A stretch of DNA of 64,000 nucleotides, taken from Agrobacterium arsenijevicii. GTDB lineage: Bacteria; Pseudomonadota; Alphaproteobacteria; Rhizobiales; Rhizobiaceae. Shown here one piece after another: positions 45,103 to 53,846 of this stretch; position 1 is the first letter of the stretch, and each line of letters opens with the position of its first letter. Location: positions 1-64,000 of the forward strand of contig JWIT01000002.1 in the NCBI GenBank assembly GCA_000949895.1. The letters are read 5' to 3'. A model generated the notes under the pieces. That model was not told the origin of the DNA and searched no databases. It saw only the letters and a program-made list of their open reading frames with translations. The translations under genes and the position numbers were made by a program.

Positions 45103-46863
45103 TCAGTTGAGACGCAGGCGGCGTTCGGCGAAGACGTAGAGCGGGCGCCAGAGAGCTCTGTTCAGAAGCGTGACGAAGAGCGACATGACGGCAATGCCGA
45201 GGATGACACGCTGGTAGTCGCCGGCCTCCGTGGCCTTGGCGATGTAGGAACCGAGGCCGAAGGCTTCGAGCTTGGTATGGCCCCAGCTCACCACTTCGGC
45301 GACGATGCTGGCATTCCACGAGCCGCCTGAAGCGGTCAGCGCTCCGGTGACGTAATAGGGGAAAATCCCCGGCAGGATGGCGCGCCGCCACCAGGTCCAT
45401 GACCGGAGCTGGTAGACAGAGCAGGCCTCTTTCAAATCCGTCGGAAAGGCGCTCGCACCTGCGATGACGTTGAAGAGGATGTACCATTGCGTGCCGAGCA
45501 CCATGAGCGGTGACAACCAGACATTCGGGCTTGCGCCGGTGGCGACGATTGCAATGACCGCGAAGGGAAACAGGACGTTGGCGGGGAAGGCTGCGAGGAA
45601 CTGCGCCACCGGCTGAACACGCTCGGCAACGGCGGGCCTGAGCCCGATCCAAACGCCGATCGGCACCCAGATGACGGACGCCACCGCAATCAGCACAAGC
45701 ACGCGCAACAGGGTAACGAGACCTCCCTGGAAGGCTTCCCATGCGTCGCCCCATGTCAGGGTCTGGCTCACGAAAGCAAAGGCGTTCCAGATGCCCCAGA
45801 TGCCGATGGCCGCGATCATGGCGAACCAGGCATAATCTAACAGGCGTGTGACCATGGCAGTGTTGGGCCTGTCGACGGGTGCCTTTCGGGTCTTCGCCGG
45901 CAGTCGGACGAGCATCAGGCCGCCCCATGCCCAGGCAAGCGGTCTCATCAGGCGTTTCAGCAGGCGCGTGCGCTGGATCAGCGAATAGACCCATGAGCGG
46001 GGCTTTTCCTGCCCGGCGGTCTGTTCGAACCGGAATTTGTCGGCCCAGGCAACGATTGGCCGGAACAGCAGCTGGTCATAGAGAACGATGACGACGCCCA
46101 TGGCGAGCACGGCCCAGCTCACCGCCGCAAAATCCTGCTTGTCGATGGCAACGGCGAGCCAGGAGCCGAGGCCCGGCAGCTGCACCGTGGTATTGCCGAC
46201 GGTGATCGCTTCGGAGGCAACGACGAAGAACCAGCCGCCAGACATCGACATCATCGTATTCCAGATCAGCCCGGGTGCGGAAAAAGGCGCTTCCAGCCGC
46301 CAGAACCGCTGCCAGGCGGAGAGGCCGAAACCACGGCTCACTTCATCGAGATCGCGCGGCACGGTCCGCAGCGATTGGTAGAAGGAAAAGGCCATGTTCC
46401 AGGCCTGGCTGGTGAAGATCGCGAAGATCGATGCACATTCGGCGCCAAGCTGGCTTCCGGGAAAAATCCCCATGAAGAAAGTGACGGTGAAGGTGAGAAA
46501 GCCAAGCACCGGCACGGATTGCAGGATATCGAGGGCGGGAATGATGATCATCTCCGCCCGCCGGCTCTTGGCCGCCAGCGTTGCAAAAACGAAAGTGAAG
46601 ATCAGCGAAGCCCCGATTGCGGCGAACATCCGCAGCGTTGTGCGCAGGGCATATTCCGGCAGCCGCGCGGGATCGAGCGAGATTGGAGCGGTTGCTAGGC
46701 CCTCCAGCGGCGCGCGCATTTCGGCCGCCCCATGCAGAGCGAGCACGGCGAGTGCGGCGACGAAGGCGAACGCTGCGAGATCGTAGCCATTCGGCAGGAT
46801 GCGGGCCCGCGCCAGTTCGGCAACGGCGCTATGCCCCCGGCGATCATTGGAAAGAAAGACCAT
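45103..46863 (-). CDS. Fused double permease of a NitT/TauT-type ABC transporter
   Basis: 586 residues with two BPD_transp_1 modules in tandem. The N-terminal module contains FVFATLAAKSRRAEMIIIPALDILQSVPVLGFLTF, key words LDILQSVPVLGF, and YQSLRTVPRDLDEVSRGFGLSAWQRFWRLEAP (EAA loop). The C-terminal module has IWVPIGVWIGLRPAVAERVQPVAQFLAAFPANVLFPF and the loop SVYQLRSWTWWRRAILPGIFPYYVTGA. About 12 helices in total, so one chain can make the whole pore. A cytoplasmic linker (residues about 275-330) is Arg/Lys-rich. No receptor gene is adjacent. It starts 106 bases after the small upstream gene. Confidence 0.92.
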   Translation of the reverse strand: MVFLSNDRRGHSAVAELARARILPNGYDLAAFAFVAALAVLALHGAAEMRAPLEGLATAPISLDPARLPEYALRTTLRMFAAIGASLIFTFVFATLAAKSRRAEMIIIPALDILQSVPVLGFLTFTVTFFMGIFPGSQLGAECASIFAIFTSQAWNMAFSFYQSLRTVPRDLDEVSRGFGLSAWQRFWRLEAPFSAPGLIWNTMMSMSGGWFFVVASEAITVGNTTVQLPGLGSWLAVAIDKQDFAAVSWAVLAMGVVIVLYDQLLFRPIVAWADKFRFEQTAGQEKPRSWVYSLIQRTRLLKRLMRPLAWAWGGLMLVRLPAKTRKAPVDRPNTAMVTRLLDYAWFAMIAAIGIWGIWNAFAFVSQTLTWGDAWEAFQGGLVTLLRVLVLIAVASVIWVPIGVWIGLRPAVAERVQPVAQFLAAFPANVLFPFAVIAIVATGASPNVWLSPLMVLGTQWYILFNVIAGASAFPTDLKEACSVYQLRSWTWWRRAILPGIFPYYVTGALTASGGSWNASIVAEVVSWGHTKLEAFGLGSYIAKATEAGDYQRVILGIAVMSLFVTLLNRALWRPLYVFAERRLRLN

Positions 46864-46961
46864 GTGATAACCTCATGGAAAAATGTGGGAAGTGTCGGCG
46901 CGATGAAGGATGCAATCGCGGGGGCGATGCCGTCGATATTCCGCGAATGAAGGGAAATATC

Positions 46962-46980
46962 GGGCGGCCTTACGCCGCCC
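46962..46980 (-). terminator. Small hairpin overlapping the stop of the 77-residue gene
   Basis: GGGCGGC, loop CTTAC, GCCGCCC, spanning the TAA stop (46970-46972) of the upstream small gene. On the minus strand it is followed by GATATTTCCC. It might act as an attenuator between the small gene and the permease. Confidence 0.5.
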
Positions 46981-47203
46981 TTTGGCTGTCCGAACCGGGC
47001 CTGTCCTCTTCATCGAGAGGCTCACTGGTTTCTGTGGTCCAGACGCACTCCAGCTTTCCGCTGAGGGGATTGCTGTGCCAGACGGCAACAAGCTGGCCGC
47101 GCTTTGGGTTCTTGCTCGGCAGGCCGGAATTGGCGGGCAATGCCCGGGTTACCGGAAATTCGCATGCGGACGTCTGTCCGCGGAAAAGAACGATGTTGTT
47201 CAT
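46970..47203 (-). CDS. Small protein (77 residues) before the NitT/TauT-type transporter, unknown
   Basis: The excellent ribosome-binding site GAGGAGGTG five bases before ATG 47203 shows that it is translated. The protein begins MNNIVLFRGQTSACEFP. The mid part SGLPSKNPKRGQLVAVWHSNPLSGKLECVW looks like a small beta-rich fold, recognised by KRGQLVAVWHSN and GKLECVW. The C-terminus is acidic and low complexity (SEPLDEEDRPGSDSQRA). No known domain was recognised. It is first in the operon with the transporter, so a role as leader or regulator is possible. Confidence 0.72.
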   Translation of the reverse strand: MNNIVLFRGQTSACEFPVTRALPANSGLPSKNPKRGQLVAVWHSNPLSGKLECVWTTETSEPLDEEDRPGSDSQRAA

Positions 47204-47484
47204 GGTTCACCTCCTCGGCCCGCTATCGGCGGGTCCGGGCGGCGAACCGGACAGGCTAGACCCGACCGGCGCTCGCCCGGGCAATTGCGCCGGGAGCGTT
47301 CCAGATTGTTGTGATGACCATCCGTTCACGGCCTGACGCCGCAACCGGATGGCGACTAAGGTCGCTGTCCATTGGTGCCTTGATCTGTTGTTTCGATAAG
47401 CCTCGCGGTGCATTGCATTGCGAAGGCATGGTGGTTTTGTCACGGGGGGGATGGACGGTCAATCAGGCGTTGGTGCAACGCGGT

Positions 47485-47498
47485 TATACCTAGGTATA
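47485..47498. promoter_or_regulatory. 14-bp perfect palindrome, possible response-regulator operator
   Basis: TATACCTAGGTATA is a perfect two-fold palindrome in the long leader of the transporter operon. FixJ/StyR/TodT-type regulators bind palindromes of similar size, and such a regulator gene (41904-42563) lies downstream on the same strand. The link is inferred. Confidence 0.45.
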
Positions 47499-47560
47499 CC
47501 GTCGATCGCCGAGGTCTTTGCGCTAAGCCTTGAGGGGGCTGGTGGGCTTGAAATTCAAGA

Positions 47561-47581
47561 TCGCGGCCGTATGGGCCGCGA
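47561..47581 (-). terminator. Terminator-like hairpin after the caspase-like gene
   Basis: Stem TCGCGGCC, loop GTATG, GGCCGCGA, 57 bases past the stop codon on the minus strand, followed by TCTTGAATTTC. No strong T-run. Confidence 0.55.
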
Positions 47582-47637
47582 CCTTTCAAATGGCAGCAAT
47601 TGTTGTTTGGCTGCCGACACATGGGCCTCGCGTCACG

Positions 47638-50190
47638 TCAGTGACATGCGGGAAGGTCGGGCCCTCCGCACGTCTTCTTTGCCGGGGGCTTCTTTGGTGG
47701 CGGTGCGCTCTTTGCCTGCTGTGGAGCCTTCGGCTGCGGCTGCGGCTTTGGTTGAGCCTGGGGTTTCGGAGCTGGCGGCGCCTTCGCCTGTGCAACCGCG
47801 TGTGGCGCCGGTTTTGGCTGTGAGGCCACGGGGTTTGCGTGCTGCTGCGGTGCTATTGCAACATGCGGCTGGTTGTTGTTGACGGCCTTAGGCTTGGCAG
47901 GAGCCTTGGCGGCAACGGCAGGCGCTGCCGGTTTTACCGGCTGGCTATGGGCATTTGGTTTTGGCACTGCCGCAACCGGGTTCTGTTTGGTGCTAGGAGC
48001 CACTTGCGGCGGTGCGGTCTTCGCGGTCTGGCTCGCACCCTTGGCTGCAGTCGTATTGCCGACAACAGGCAGTGGCTGCCCCTTTGCACCGGGAAGCACA
48101 TGCGCATTGTCATTTGTGCTCAATGGAGCGGTCTTCGCGGCGGCGGCCGGATTGTGCGCGGCATCGGGTACGGCCTGCGGCGATTGCGGCTGTTTCGCCG
48201 GCGGCACTTGCCCCTGAATGGTCGGGAGCTTGCCCGCCGTTGGCAAGGGTTGGCCGTTGGCGCCGGGAAGCGCATGGGCATTGTTATTCGCACCCGATGC
48301 AGCGGGTGTTGCGGTCGTGACGGCCGGACTATGGGCAGCACCGGGCACAACCTGCGGCGATTGTGCCTCTTTCGTTGGCGGCACCTGCTCCTGAGCGGCC
48401 GGGAGCTTGCTCGCCATTGGCAAGGGTTGGCCGTTGGTGCCGGGAAGAACATGACCGGTGGCGGCATTCCCAGCCTGCGGTTGCGCAGCAGGAGTGACGG
48501 GACTGCCGGCAGGTATTGTCGCCGCTGTCGCCGGAACCTGCGGCTGCAGGACCGCCGCCTTCTTCTGGATCGAGGGCGGAAGGGCCACATGCAATGCCGC
48601 CGCACCGGCACCGGCAACAATGGCGGCTCCGGCCAGCTTCTGTCCGGTCGTCAGGTCGGGTGCTGCGGGTGCGGCACTGGTTTCGTTGACGGTGTTGCTG
48701 CTGTTATTGTTGACCGTATCGTTGTTGATGACGGTGTTGTTCACCACCGTATTGTGGATGTTATTGAAGATGACGTTGTTTTCCGGCGGAGCCACATCGC
48801 GCGGCGGCAGAACCCAGGCTGCGACCGGAACAAAGGCCGGTGCCGGCAGGGCATAGAGATCGACTACTGGCGGTGGCGGTGCCAACACGACGAAATCCGG
48901 TGGCGGCGGCGCCAGAAAAACGACCGGCGGCGGTGGTGCATAACCGAAATCGGCATCGTTGAAATACAGGACTGGTCGATCGACATAAACGATCTCGGTC
49001 GGCGGCGGCGGCGGCACGTCATATTCGATTACGGTGAACGACGGCGGCGGCTCCAGTGCTGCCTCGAAGTGATCGAGACGGCGGCGGGCATCCCAGACAT
49101 GCGGGCCGCGCGGATAACGTCTCAGGTAAGACCAATATCCCTGTGGCGTGTCCGCAACCCACGTCTCGCGCCAGGTGATCGCCTCGCGACGGGCGGCGAC
49201 GATTGCACGCACGCGTCTCGCCATGGAATCGTTCGGATAGGCGGCCAGGAAATCCTCGTAGCCTTGCAGCGTGTCACGGTCGAGCGCTGCGAAATACGCA
49301 TCCTTTTCATCGAAGTCGCGGATCGCCTTCGTGCGGATGGCCGCATTGTCATAGGCAGACACTTGAGCCGCCGGCGCATCGGGGCCGCGATCGAAGAAGG
49401 TAAAGGCGCTGTCGAATTTGGATGCGTTCCAGGAGATTTCCGCTCCTTTGGTCAGATCGCTGACCCGCAGGCGCGTGCGGTCGAACACATCGCCAAGCGA
49501 AAGTCCGCCGACGCGGATCATTTCCGCCAGCGCATGTGCATAGGATCCATAGGGGCCTGCTTCCGGCGGTGCGACGGTGCCGGGCGCTGCGTTGAATGCG
49601 ATCAATTGATGGGCGTCGGGCTCGACGAGCGTCAGGCCACCGGCCAGCGGCTGACTGGACTGCGCGAATGGATTGGCCCTTGCCGCGTCAACGACGACGA
49701 TGCTGCCGCGATTGTTGATTGCAGCCAGCGACTTGGTGAAATCCGTCATCCGGATCGCCTCGACGGGCACGTCAGTCGCATTGACTATCTGGGCGTCCAC
49801 CGGTGCGAAGTAATTGTCGCCCTGGTATTGCAGCCCGTAGCCCGCCAGATAGACGAAAGCCACGGTGTTCGGCCCCGAGGCGTTCGCTTTCGCCAGGAAA
49901 TCCCGCAACGTATCCCGCAATCCGTTCTGGTCGAGATCGCACGCGCCGATCACATCGAAGCCGGCGGCCTGCAGTGTCTGCGCGATTAGGCCGGCATCAT
50001 TGGCCGGTGTCGGTAATGCACCTGTCTTGTAGGCGGCGTTGCCCACGACAAGTGCTATTCTCTTTTCAGGGGAATTCTGTGCCTCGGCCGAGGTCGCGAC
50101 AGCGATCCCGACCATGACCAACAGTGTGGTAAAAAATGCCGAGATCGTCTTCTTGGATGACAATCCGATCATCGAGAGCAAAGGTGACAT
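47638..50190 (-). CDS. Exported caspase-fold protein with both catalytic residues replaced (pseudo-caspase)
   Basis: About 850 residues. A signal peptide (residues about 1-38: KKTISAFFTTLLVMVGIAVA then SAEAQ) leads to a C14-type caspase p20 domain, RIALVVGNAAYKTGALPTPANDA onward. The canonical AGHG reads AGYG (Tyr at about residue 118) and DACR reads DAAR (Ala at about residue 170), so the catalytic His and Cys are both missing. Then a domain with tandem helical pieces (LQGYEDFLAAYPNDSMARRVRAI, WSYLRRYPRGPHVWDARRRL), a Pro-rich part, an Asn-rich stretch (NNVIFNNIHNTVVNN) and a long Pro/Ala/Gln tail with 58-59-residue repeats. It is probably a non-enzymatic periplasmic or envelope scaffold. 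ATG 50190 fits the signal peptide; 50223 is also possible. Confidence 0.85.
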   Translation of the reverse strand: MSPLLSMIGLSSKKTISAFFTTLLVMVGIAVATSAEAQNSPEKRIALVVGNAAYKTGALPTPANDAGLIAQTLQAAGFDVIGACDLDQNGLRDTLRDFLAKANASGPNTVAFVYLAGYGLQYQGDNYFAPVDAQIVNATDVPVEAIRMTDFTKSLAAINNRGSIVVVDAARANPFAQSSQPLAGGLTLVEPDAHQLIAFNAAPGTVAPPEAGPYGSYAHALAEMIRVGGLSLGDVFDRTRLRVSDLTKGAEISWNASKFDSAFTFFDRGPDAPAAQVSAYDNAAIRTKAIRDFDEKDAYFAALDRDTLQGYEDFLAAYPNDSMARRVRAIVAARREAITWRETWVADTPQGYWSYLRRYPRGPHVWDARRRLDHFEAALEPPPSFTVIEYDVPPPPPTEIVYVDRPVLYFNDADFGYAPPPPVVFLAPPPPDFVVLAPPPPVVDLYALPAPAFVPVAAWVLPPRDVAPPENNVIFNNIHNTVVNNTVINNDTVNNNSSNTVNETSAAPAAPDLTTGQKLAGAAIVAGAGAAALHVALPPSIQKKAAVLQPQVPATAATIPAGSPVTPAAQPQAGNAATGHVLPGTNGQPLPMASKLPAAQEQVPPTKEAQSPQVVPGAAHSPAVTTATPAASGANNNAHALPGANGQPLPTAGKLPTIQGQVPPAKQPQSPQAVPDAAHNPAAAAKTAPLSTNDNAHVLPGAKGQPLPVVGNTTAAKGASQTAKTAPPQVAPSTKQNPVAAVPKPNAHSQPVKPAAPAVAAKAPAKPKAVNNNQPHVAIAPQQHANPVASQPKPAPHAVAQAKAPPAPKPQAQPKPQPQPKAPQQAKSAPPPKKPPAKKTCGGPDLPACH
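48066..48453 (-). repeat. Coding direct repeats in the Pro/Ala-rich tail
   Basis: The segment encoding LPGxxGQPLP recurs three times, its ends at 48102, 48276 and 48453, so the period is 174 and 177 bases (58-59 residues). The unit continues with KLPxxQxQVPPxKxxQSPQ and a hydrophilic linker ending NNNAH or NDNAH. The middle and third copies (in plus-strand order) are the most alike. Confidence 0.75.
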
Positions 50191-50772
50191 ACCGGTTTCT
50201 TTCAGGAAACATGTAGCGAACATTCCTTTGGCCAGAAGGCTGGCCGACGTATGACGCTCGTGTCAAAGAGGCTCGTGCGAAAACTTCGCACGAAGTTTTA
50301 GTAAACGCGGATGAATGTCGTATTGGGAAAACCTGAAGTGAAGCTGAAAGGAATGTTTGCTTATTTCGAGTAGCATAGCAACATAACTCACGATAATGCG
50401 CGGTTACTCTCCAGTTGTTCACTGGACTTGCAATATACAATACATGGTCGGTGAGCGATGCTCGAAGGGCCGACTGAGTCATGGTGGTATTTAGACTTCG
50501 TCACTATTCATTCTGGATCGTCGCACATCCGTTCCAGACTGTCGTGACCTTGTCGCCAAGTGGCGGCAAATTGATAGATGGCGGGCGATGAGGGCAAAGT
50601 TGTGGTCAGGAAAAGCGCGGTGTCTCCACGTTGACGCCCCAGCTTGTTTGAACCTTATCGATCAGACAGCCTTCAGGTCGCTATTCCTTTTCAACGAAGG
50701 GGCGAGCAATATCCGTCGCCCCTTCGAAAATATTTCTGACAGATCGATCCGGCCCCTGCGTCTCGCGGGGTT
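50191..50772. other. Intergenic region between caspase-like and ureohydrolase genes
   Basis: About 580 bases without a supported gene; open frames here lack convincing starts and codon use. It holds the caspase-like gene promoter on its left side and the terminator hairpin at 50695-50726 on its right. Confidence 0.5.
50695..50726 (-). terminator. Hairpin after the ureohydrolase gene
   Basis: Stem CGAAGGGGCGA, loop GCAATATCCG, TCGCCCCTTCG: 11 perfect pairs, 47 bases after the stop on the minus strand. The following tract (TTGAAAAGG) is only weakly T-rich. Confidence 0.65.
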
Positions 50773-51726
50773 TTATGCCTTCCGAGCGATGAAGATACGT
50801 CCGATCGTGTTCAGCAGAAGCTGCGCTGCCAGAATGGTGGTCGAACCGCTGTGGTCGTAATCGGGCGCGACCTCGACCAGATCGATGCCGACGATCTCAC
50901 CGCGTTTTGCAAGGCCGGCGATCAGTTCCAGCACTTCATAATAGATGAAACCGCCGTGGCTCGGTGTACCGGTTCCAGGTGCGATGGACGGGTCGAAGCC
51001 ATCGATGTCGATCGAAAGATAATAGCGTTTGCCAGCCGGGATACGCTCCACCACGGCTTCTATGCCGAGTTTGCGGATCTGGCGTACGGAGAGGATGTCC
51101 GAGCCCTGGGAGCGGGCATATTCGTATCCTTCCTTTGCGGTGGAGGATACGTTGCGGATGCCGAGCTGGGTCATTCCGGTGACCCACGGTTTTTCCGAGG
51201 CGCGGCGCATCGGGCTGCCATGTCCGAAGCGGACGCCATGACGCTCATCGACGAAATCCAGATGCGCGTCGATCTGCACCAGATGGATCGGCTCCTCATC
51301 GCTGAAGGCATTGATGCAGGGGATGTTGATGGAATGGTCTCCGCCGAGGACCACGGGCAAGGCCCCGGCTGCGAGGATCTTGCGGACGCCGAACTCGATA
51401 TTGGCATGGCTGTTTTCTGTATCGGTATGAACGATGTCGGCGTCGCCGATATCGACGATCTTCACGCCTTCCAGATATGTGACGTCGTCCTCGTGGTCAT
51501 AGGCGCCCGCGTGTCCGAAGGAGAACAGGGTGGAGGCCTCACGGATGCCGCGTGGCCCGAAGCGGGCACCGGCGCGCCATTGCGTGCCAAAGTCGAACGG
51601 CGCACCGAGAACCGCAACATCCGCGTCGATCGCGTCCCAGTTTTCGACATAGGGACTTTTGGCGAAGGTGGAAATGCCGACGAATGGCAGGTTCAGTCGT
51701 CCGCCGTCGTAACCGTGAGCAGCCAT
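50773..51726 (-). CDS. Ureohydrolase (agmatinase/guanidinobutyrase family)
   Basis: 317 residues of the arginase superfamily. Binuclear Mn site: GGDHSINIP (His), VQIDAHLDFVDE (Asp-His-Asp) and SIDIDGFDPSIAPGTGTP (Asp-Asp). The flanking ADVAVLGAPFDFGTQWRAGARFGPRGIREAS is standard for agmatinase-type members. The enzyme releases urea from a guanidino compound (agmatine, guanidinobutyrate, guanidinopropionate or a related one). It lies last in an operon with an amino-acid ABC transporter, implying that the guanidino compound is imported. Substrate selection cannot be read from sequence. It is cytoplasmic (no signal peptide). Confidence 0.9.
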   Translation of the reverse strand: MAAHGYDGGRLNLPFVGISTFAKSPYVENWDAIDADVAVLGAPFDFGTQWRAGARFGPRGIREASTLFSFGHAGAYDHEDDVTYLEGVKIVDIGDADIVHTDTENSHANIEFGVRKILAAGALPVVLGGDHSINIPCINAFSDEEPIHLVQIDAHLDFVDERHGVRFGHGSPMRRASEKPWVTGMTQLGIRNVSSTAKEGYEYARSQGSDILSVRQIRKLGIEAVVERIPAGKRYYLSIDIDGFDPSIAPGTGTPSHGGFIYYEVLELIAGLAKRGEIVGIDLVEVAPDYDHSGSTTILAAQLLLNTIGRIFIARKA

Positions 51727-51745
51727 GAATATGTCCTTTCAGATA

Positions 51746-52528
51746 TCAGAGTGCGCGTTCGCGCCAGGTTTGCAGAAATTGGGAAAGCCGTTCGCTTTTC
51801 GGATTGCTGAAAAGCGTCTGCGGCGGGCCTTCCTCAACGATCTTGCCGTCATCCATGAAAACGACGCGGTTGGCCGCGTGCGCGGCAAAACCCATTTCGT
51901 GCGTGACGATGACCATGGTCATTCCCTCCGCTGCGAGTGTCTTCATGACGGAAAGCACTTCACCGACAAGTTCGGGGTCGAGTGCAGAGGTCGGCTCGTC
52001 GAACAGCATGGCGCGCGGGTTCACCGCCAATGCGCGAGCGATGGCGACGCGCTGCTTCTGCCCGCCGGACAGGGCATCGGGTCGACGGTCTGCGAAATCG
52101 GCAAGCCCGACTTTTTCGAGCATGGCGCGGCCCCGCTTCATGGCTTCGGCTTCGGGCAGGCGATGGACGAGCCTGAGCGCCAATGTCACGTTTTTGATGA
52201 CGCTCATATGCGGCCAAAGATGAAAGTGCTGAAAGACCATTCCAAGCGGGCGGCGGGTCTCTGCCAGTTCGCGCGCGCCGGCGCGTTCGCGGCCAAGCGG
52301 GGTTTCCCGCCAGCCGATCAGGTGGCCGAAGACATGGACGTCGCCTTCGTCATAGGGATCAAGAAATGCAAGCGAGCGCAGGAGCGTGCTTTTGCCCGAT
52401 CCCGAAGGTCCGATGATGCACAGCACATCGCCCGTGTGAACATCGAGATCGATGCCTTTCAGCACGGTCTTGTTGCCGAATCTCTTCTCCAGGCCGCGTG
52501 CGGAAATGGCAGCTGTTCGTTTGCTCAT
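51746..52528 (-). CDS. Amino-acid ABC transporter ATP-binding protein (GlnQ/HisP type)
   Basis: About 260 residues. Walker [19 protein letters not shown]-loop [14 protein letters not shown], signature [17 protein letters not shown], Walker [15 protein letters not shown] and the H-loop [12 protein letters not shown] are all intact. The chosen ATG at 52528 ([18 protein letters not shown]) is one base from the previous stop; the longer upstream frame lies in the permease gene. It works with the two permeases and the receptor upstream. Confidence 0.94.
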   Translation of the reverse strand: MSKRTAAISARGLEKRFGNKTVLKGIDLDVHTGDVLCIIGPSGSGKSTLLRSLAFLDPYDEGDVHVFGHLIGWRETPLGRERAGARELAETRRPLGMVFQHFHLWPHMSVIKNVTLALRLVHRLPEAEAMKRGRAMLEKVGLADFADRRPDALSGGQKQRVAIARALAVNPRAMLFDEPTSALDPELVGEVLSVMKTLAAEGMTMVIVTHEMGFAAHAANRVVFMDDGKIVEEGPPQTLFSNPKSERLSQFLQTWRERAL

Positions 52529-52529
52529 G

Positions 52530-53180
52530 TCAGGAGCCTTCCGTGGAAAGGCGGCGTTCGAGATAAAGGCCGAGCCGCGACAGGATTTCGACGATTGCCC
52601 AGTAGAGCAGGGCAATGGTGAGATAAGGAGTGACGACCGCGAAGGTGATCGAGCTGATCGTGCCGGCGACCTTGGTCAGCTCATTGAGCGTGATGACGGA
52701 AAGAACGGCGGATTCCTTGACGAGATTGATGGCCTGGCCGACGGAAGCGGGCAGCGTAACCGCCAGCGCCTGTGGCATCTGGATGCGGAGAAAGGTGTCG
52801 CTGGAGGTGAGGCCCAGCATTTCCGCCGCTTCGATCTCGCCTTTCGGCACGGCATTGAAACCGGCGCGAAAAATCTCCGCAAAGGGGCCGGCGCCATAGA
52901 GGCCGAGGCCGACGATGCCAGCGGCATAGGGGCTGAGGACTAGCCCCAATTGCGGGCCGCCGTAATAGAAGAGAAACAGGATCAGCGCGAGCGGCGCACC
53001 CCGGGCAAATTCCACATAAAGCCGCACCGGCAGCGAGATGGCCGCATAGGGTGATCGTAAAGCAGCCGCCAGCACAATGCCTATGATGGTGGCCAGCGCG
53101 ATACCTGCGATAGAGACCGTCAGCGTTGCCAGCAGCCCGGCCGCATAGAGCGGAATGTCGTTCAGGAAGCCGGAAATCAT
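52530..53180 (-). CDS. Amino-acid ABC transporter permease (HisM type)
   Basis: 216 residues. Helices at about residues 11-35, 55-73, 77-95 and 175-195. [22 protein letters not shown] is the family motif, and [25 protein letters not shown] the EAA loop. Its C-terminus includes [11 protein letters not shown]. The start overlaps the preceding permease by four bases. It forms the pore with that protein. Confidence 0.92.
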   Translation of the reverse strand: MISGFLNDIPLYAAGLLATLTVSIAGIALATIIGIVLAAALRSPYAAISLPVRLYVEFARGAPLALILFLFYYGGPQLGLVLSPYAAGIVGLGLYGAGPFAEIFRAGFNAVPKGEIEAAEMLGLTSSDTFLRIQMPQALAVTLPASVGQAINLVKESAVLSVITLNELTKVAGTISSITFAVVTPYLTIALLYWAIVEILSRLGLYLERRLSTEGS

Positions 53181-53827
53181 CGCGTTGCCCCCTTTGTCAG
53201 GTGCCGTTCGACGACGAGGCCGATGCCCGCAAGCAGCGCGCCAACCGCGACATAAAGCAGGAGAGCCGAGAGATAGGCATCGAGCGGCCGGAAGGTGGCG
53301 GCCGCATATTGCTGCGCGCGGCGCGTCATGTCGGTAACGGCGATCACCGAAACGAGGGAAGAGTTCTTCACAAGAGCCTGTATCTCGCTGATGAGCGCCG
53401 GCAACATGGTTCTGAAGGCCTGTGGCACTTCGATATGCAGGAAGGTGCGGCCGGCGGAAAGCCCGAGCATGGCGGCGGCTTCACGCTCGCCTTTCGGAAT
53501 GGACTGCAGGCCCGCCCTGTATATCTCCGACTGGAAGGCAGCCGTGTTGAGAGCCAGGGCCAGCGTCGCTGCAGCGATCGGTTCCAGATCCAGCCCGATA
53601 AGAGGCAGGAGATAGAAGATGATCAGCAGCTGAACGAGGATGGGCGTACCGCGCCAGAAGGAGATGTAGAGGCCCGATGCCAGGCGCGGCAGGCGACCGC
53701 CCCGACCGGCAGCCGCGAGGAAGAGGGCCAGCGGCGCTCCAAGCAGGAGCGCCGACAGGCTGACGGTCAGCGTTGTTAAGAGGCCGTCCAGCAGAACCGG
53801 CCATATGGCAAAAAATGTCTTGTCCAT
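53177..53827 (-). CDS. Amino-acid ABC transporter permease (HisQ type)
   Basis: 216 residues of the same family as the next gene. FWRGTPILVQLLIIFYLLPLIGL is the conserved motif, key words RGTPILVQLL, and GEREAAAMLGLSAGRTFLHIEVPQAF is the EAA loop. It overlaps the second permease (ATGA). The gap to the receptor gene upstream is 19 bases. Confidence 0.92.
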   Translation of the reverse strand: MDKTFFAIWPVLLDGLLTTLTVSLSALLLGAPLALFLAAAGRGGRLPRLASGLYISFWRGTPILVQLLIIFYLLPLIGLDLEPIAAATLALALNTAAFQSEIYRAGLQSIPKGEREAAAMLGLSAGRTFLHIEVPQAFRTMLPALISEIQALVKNSSLVSVIAVTDMTRRAQQYAAATFRPLDAYLSALLLYVAVGALLAGIGLVVERHLTKGATR

Positions 53828-53846
53828 GACCGGTCGGACCTGCCGG

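Larger units (their letters stand above)
47204..47637. other. Upstream region of the NitT-type transporter operon
   Basis: About 430 bases between the caspase-like gene end and the small 77-residue gene, both on the minus strand. It holds a hairpin at 47561-47581 (end of the caspase-like transcript), the palindrome at 47485-47498 and probably the promoter. No gene can be supported; frames here lack ribosome-binding sites. Confidence 0.5.

Noticed and set aside
45080..45994. N-terminal extension of the NitT ATPase frame, which might have been a fusion to a permease
   Set aside because: The extension is an out-of-frame shadow of the permease gene; the ATPase starts at 45079 with a normal N-terminus.
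48060..48480. Regular repeats as a CRISPR array
   Set aside because: The period is 174-177 bases, in frame with a protein, without unique spacers.
47839..49989. A 716-residue open frame on the plus strand opposite the caspase-like gene
   Set aside because: It is an Arg/Cys-rich antisense shadow of a Pro/Ala-rich GC-biased gene; no ribosome-binding site or domain.
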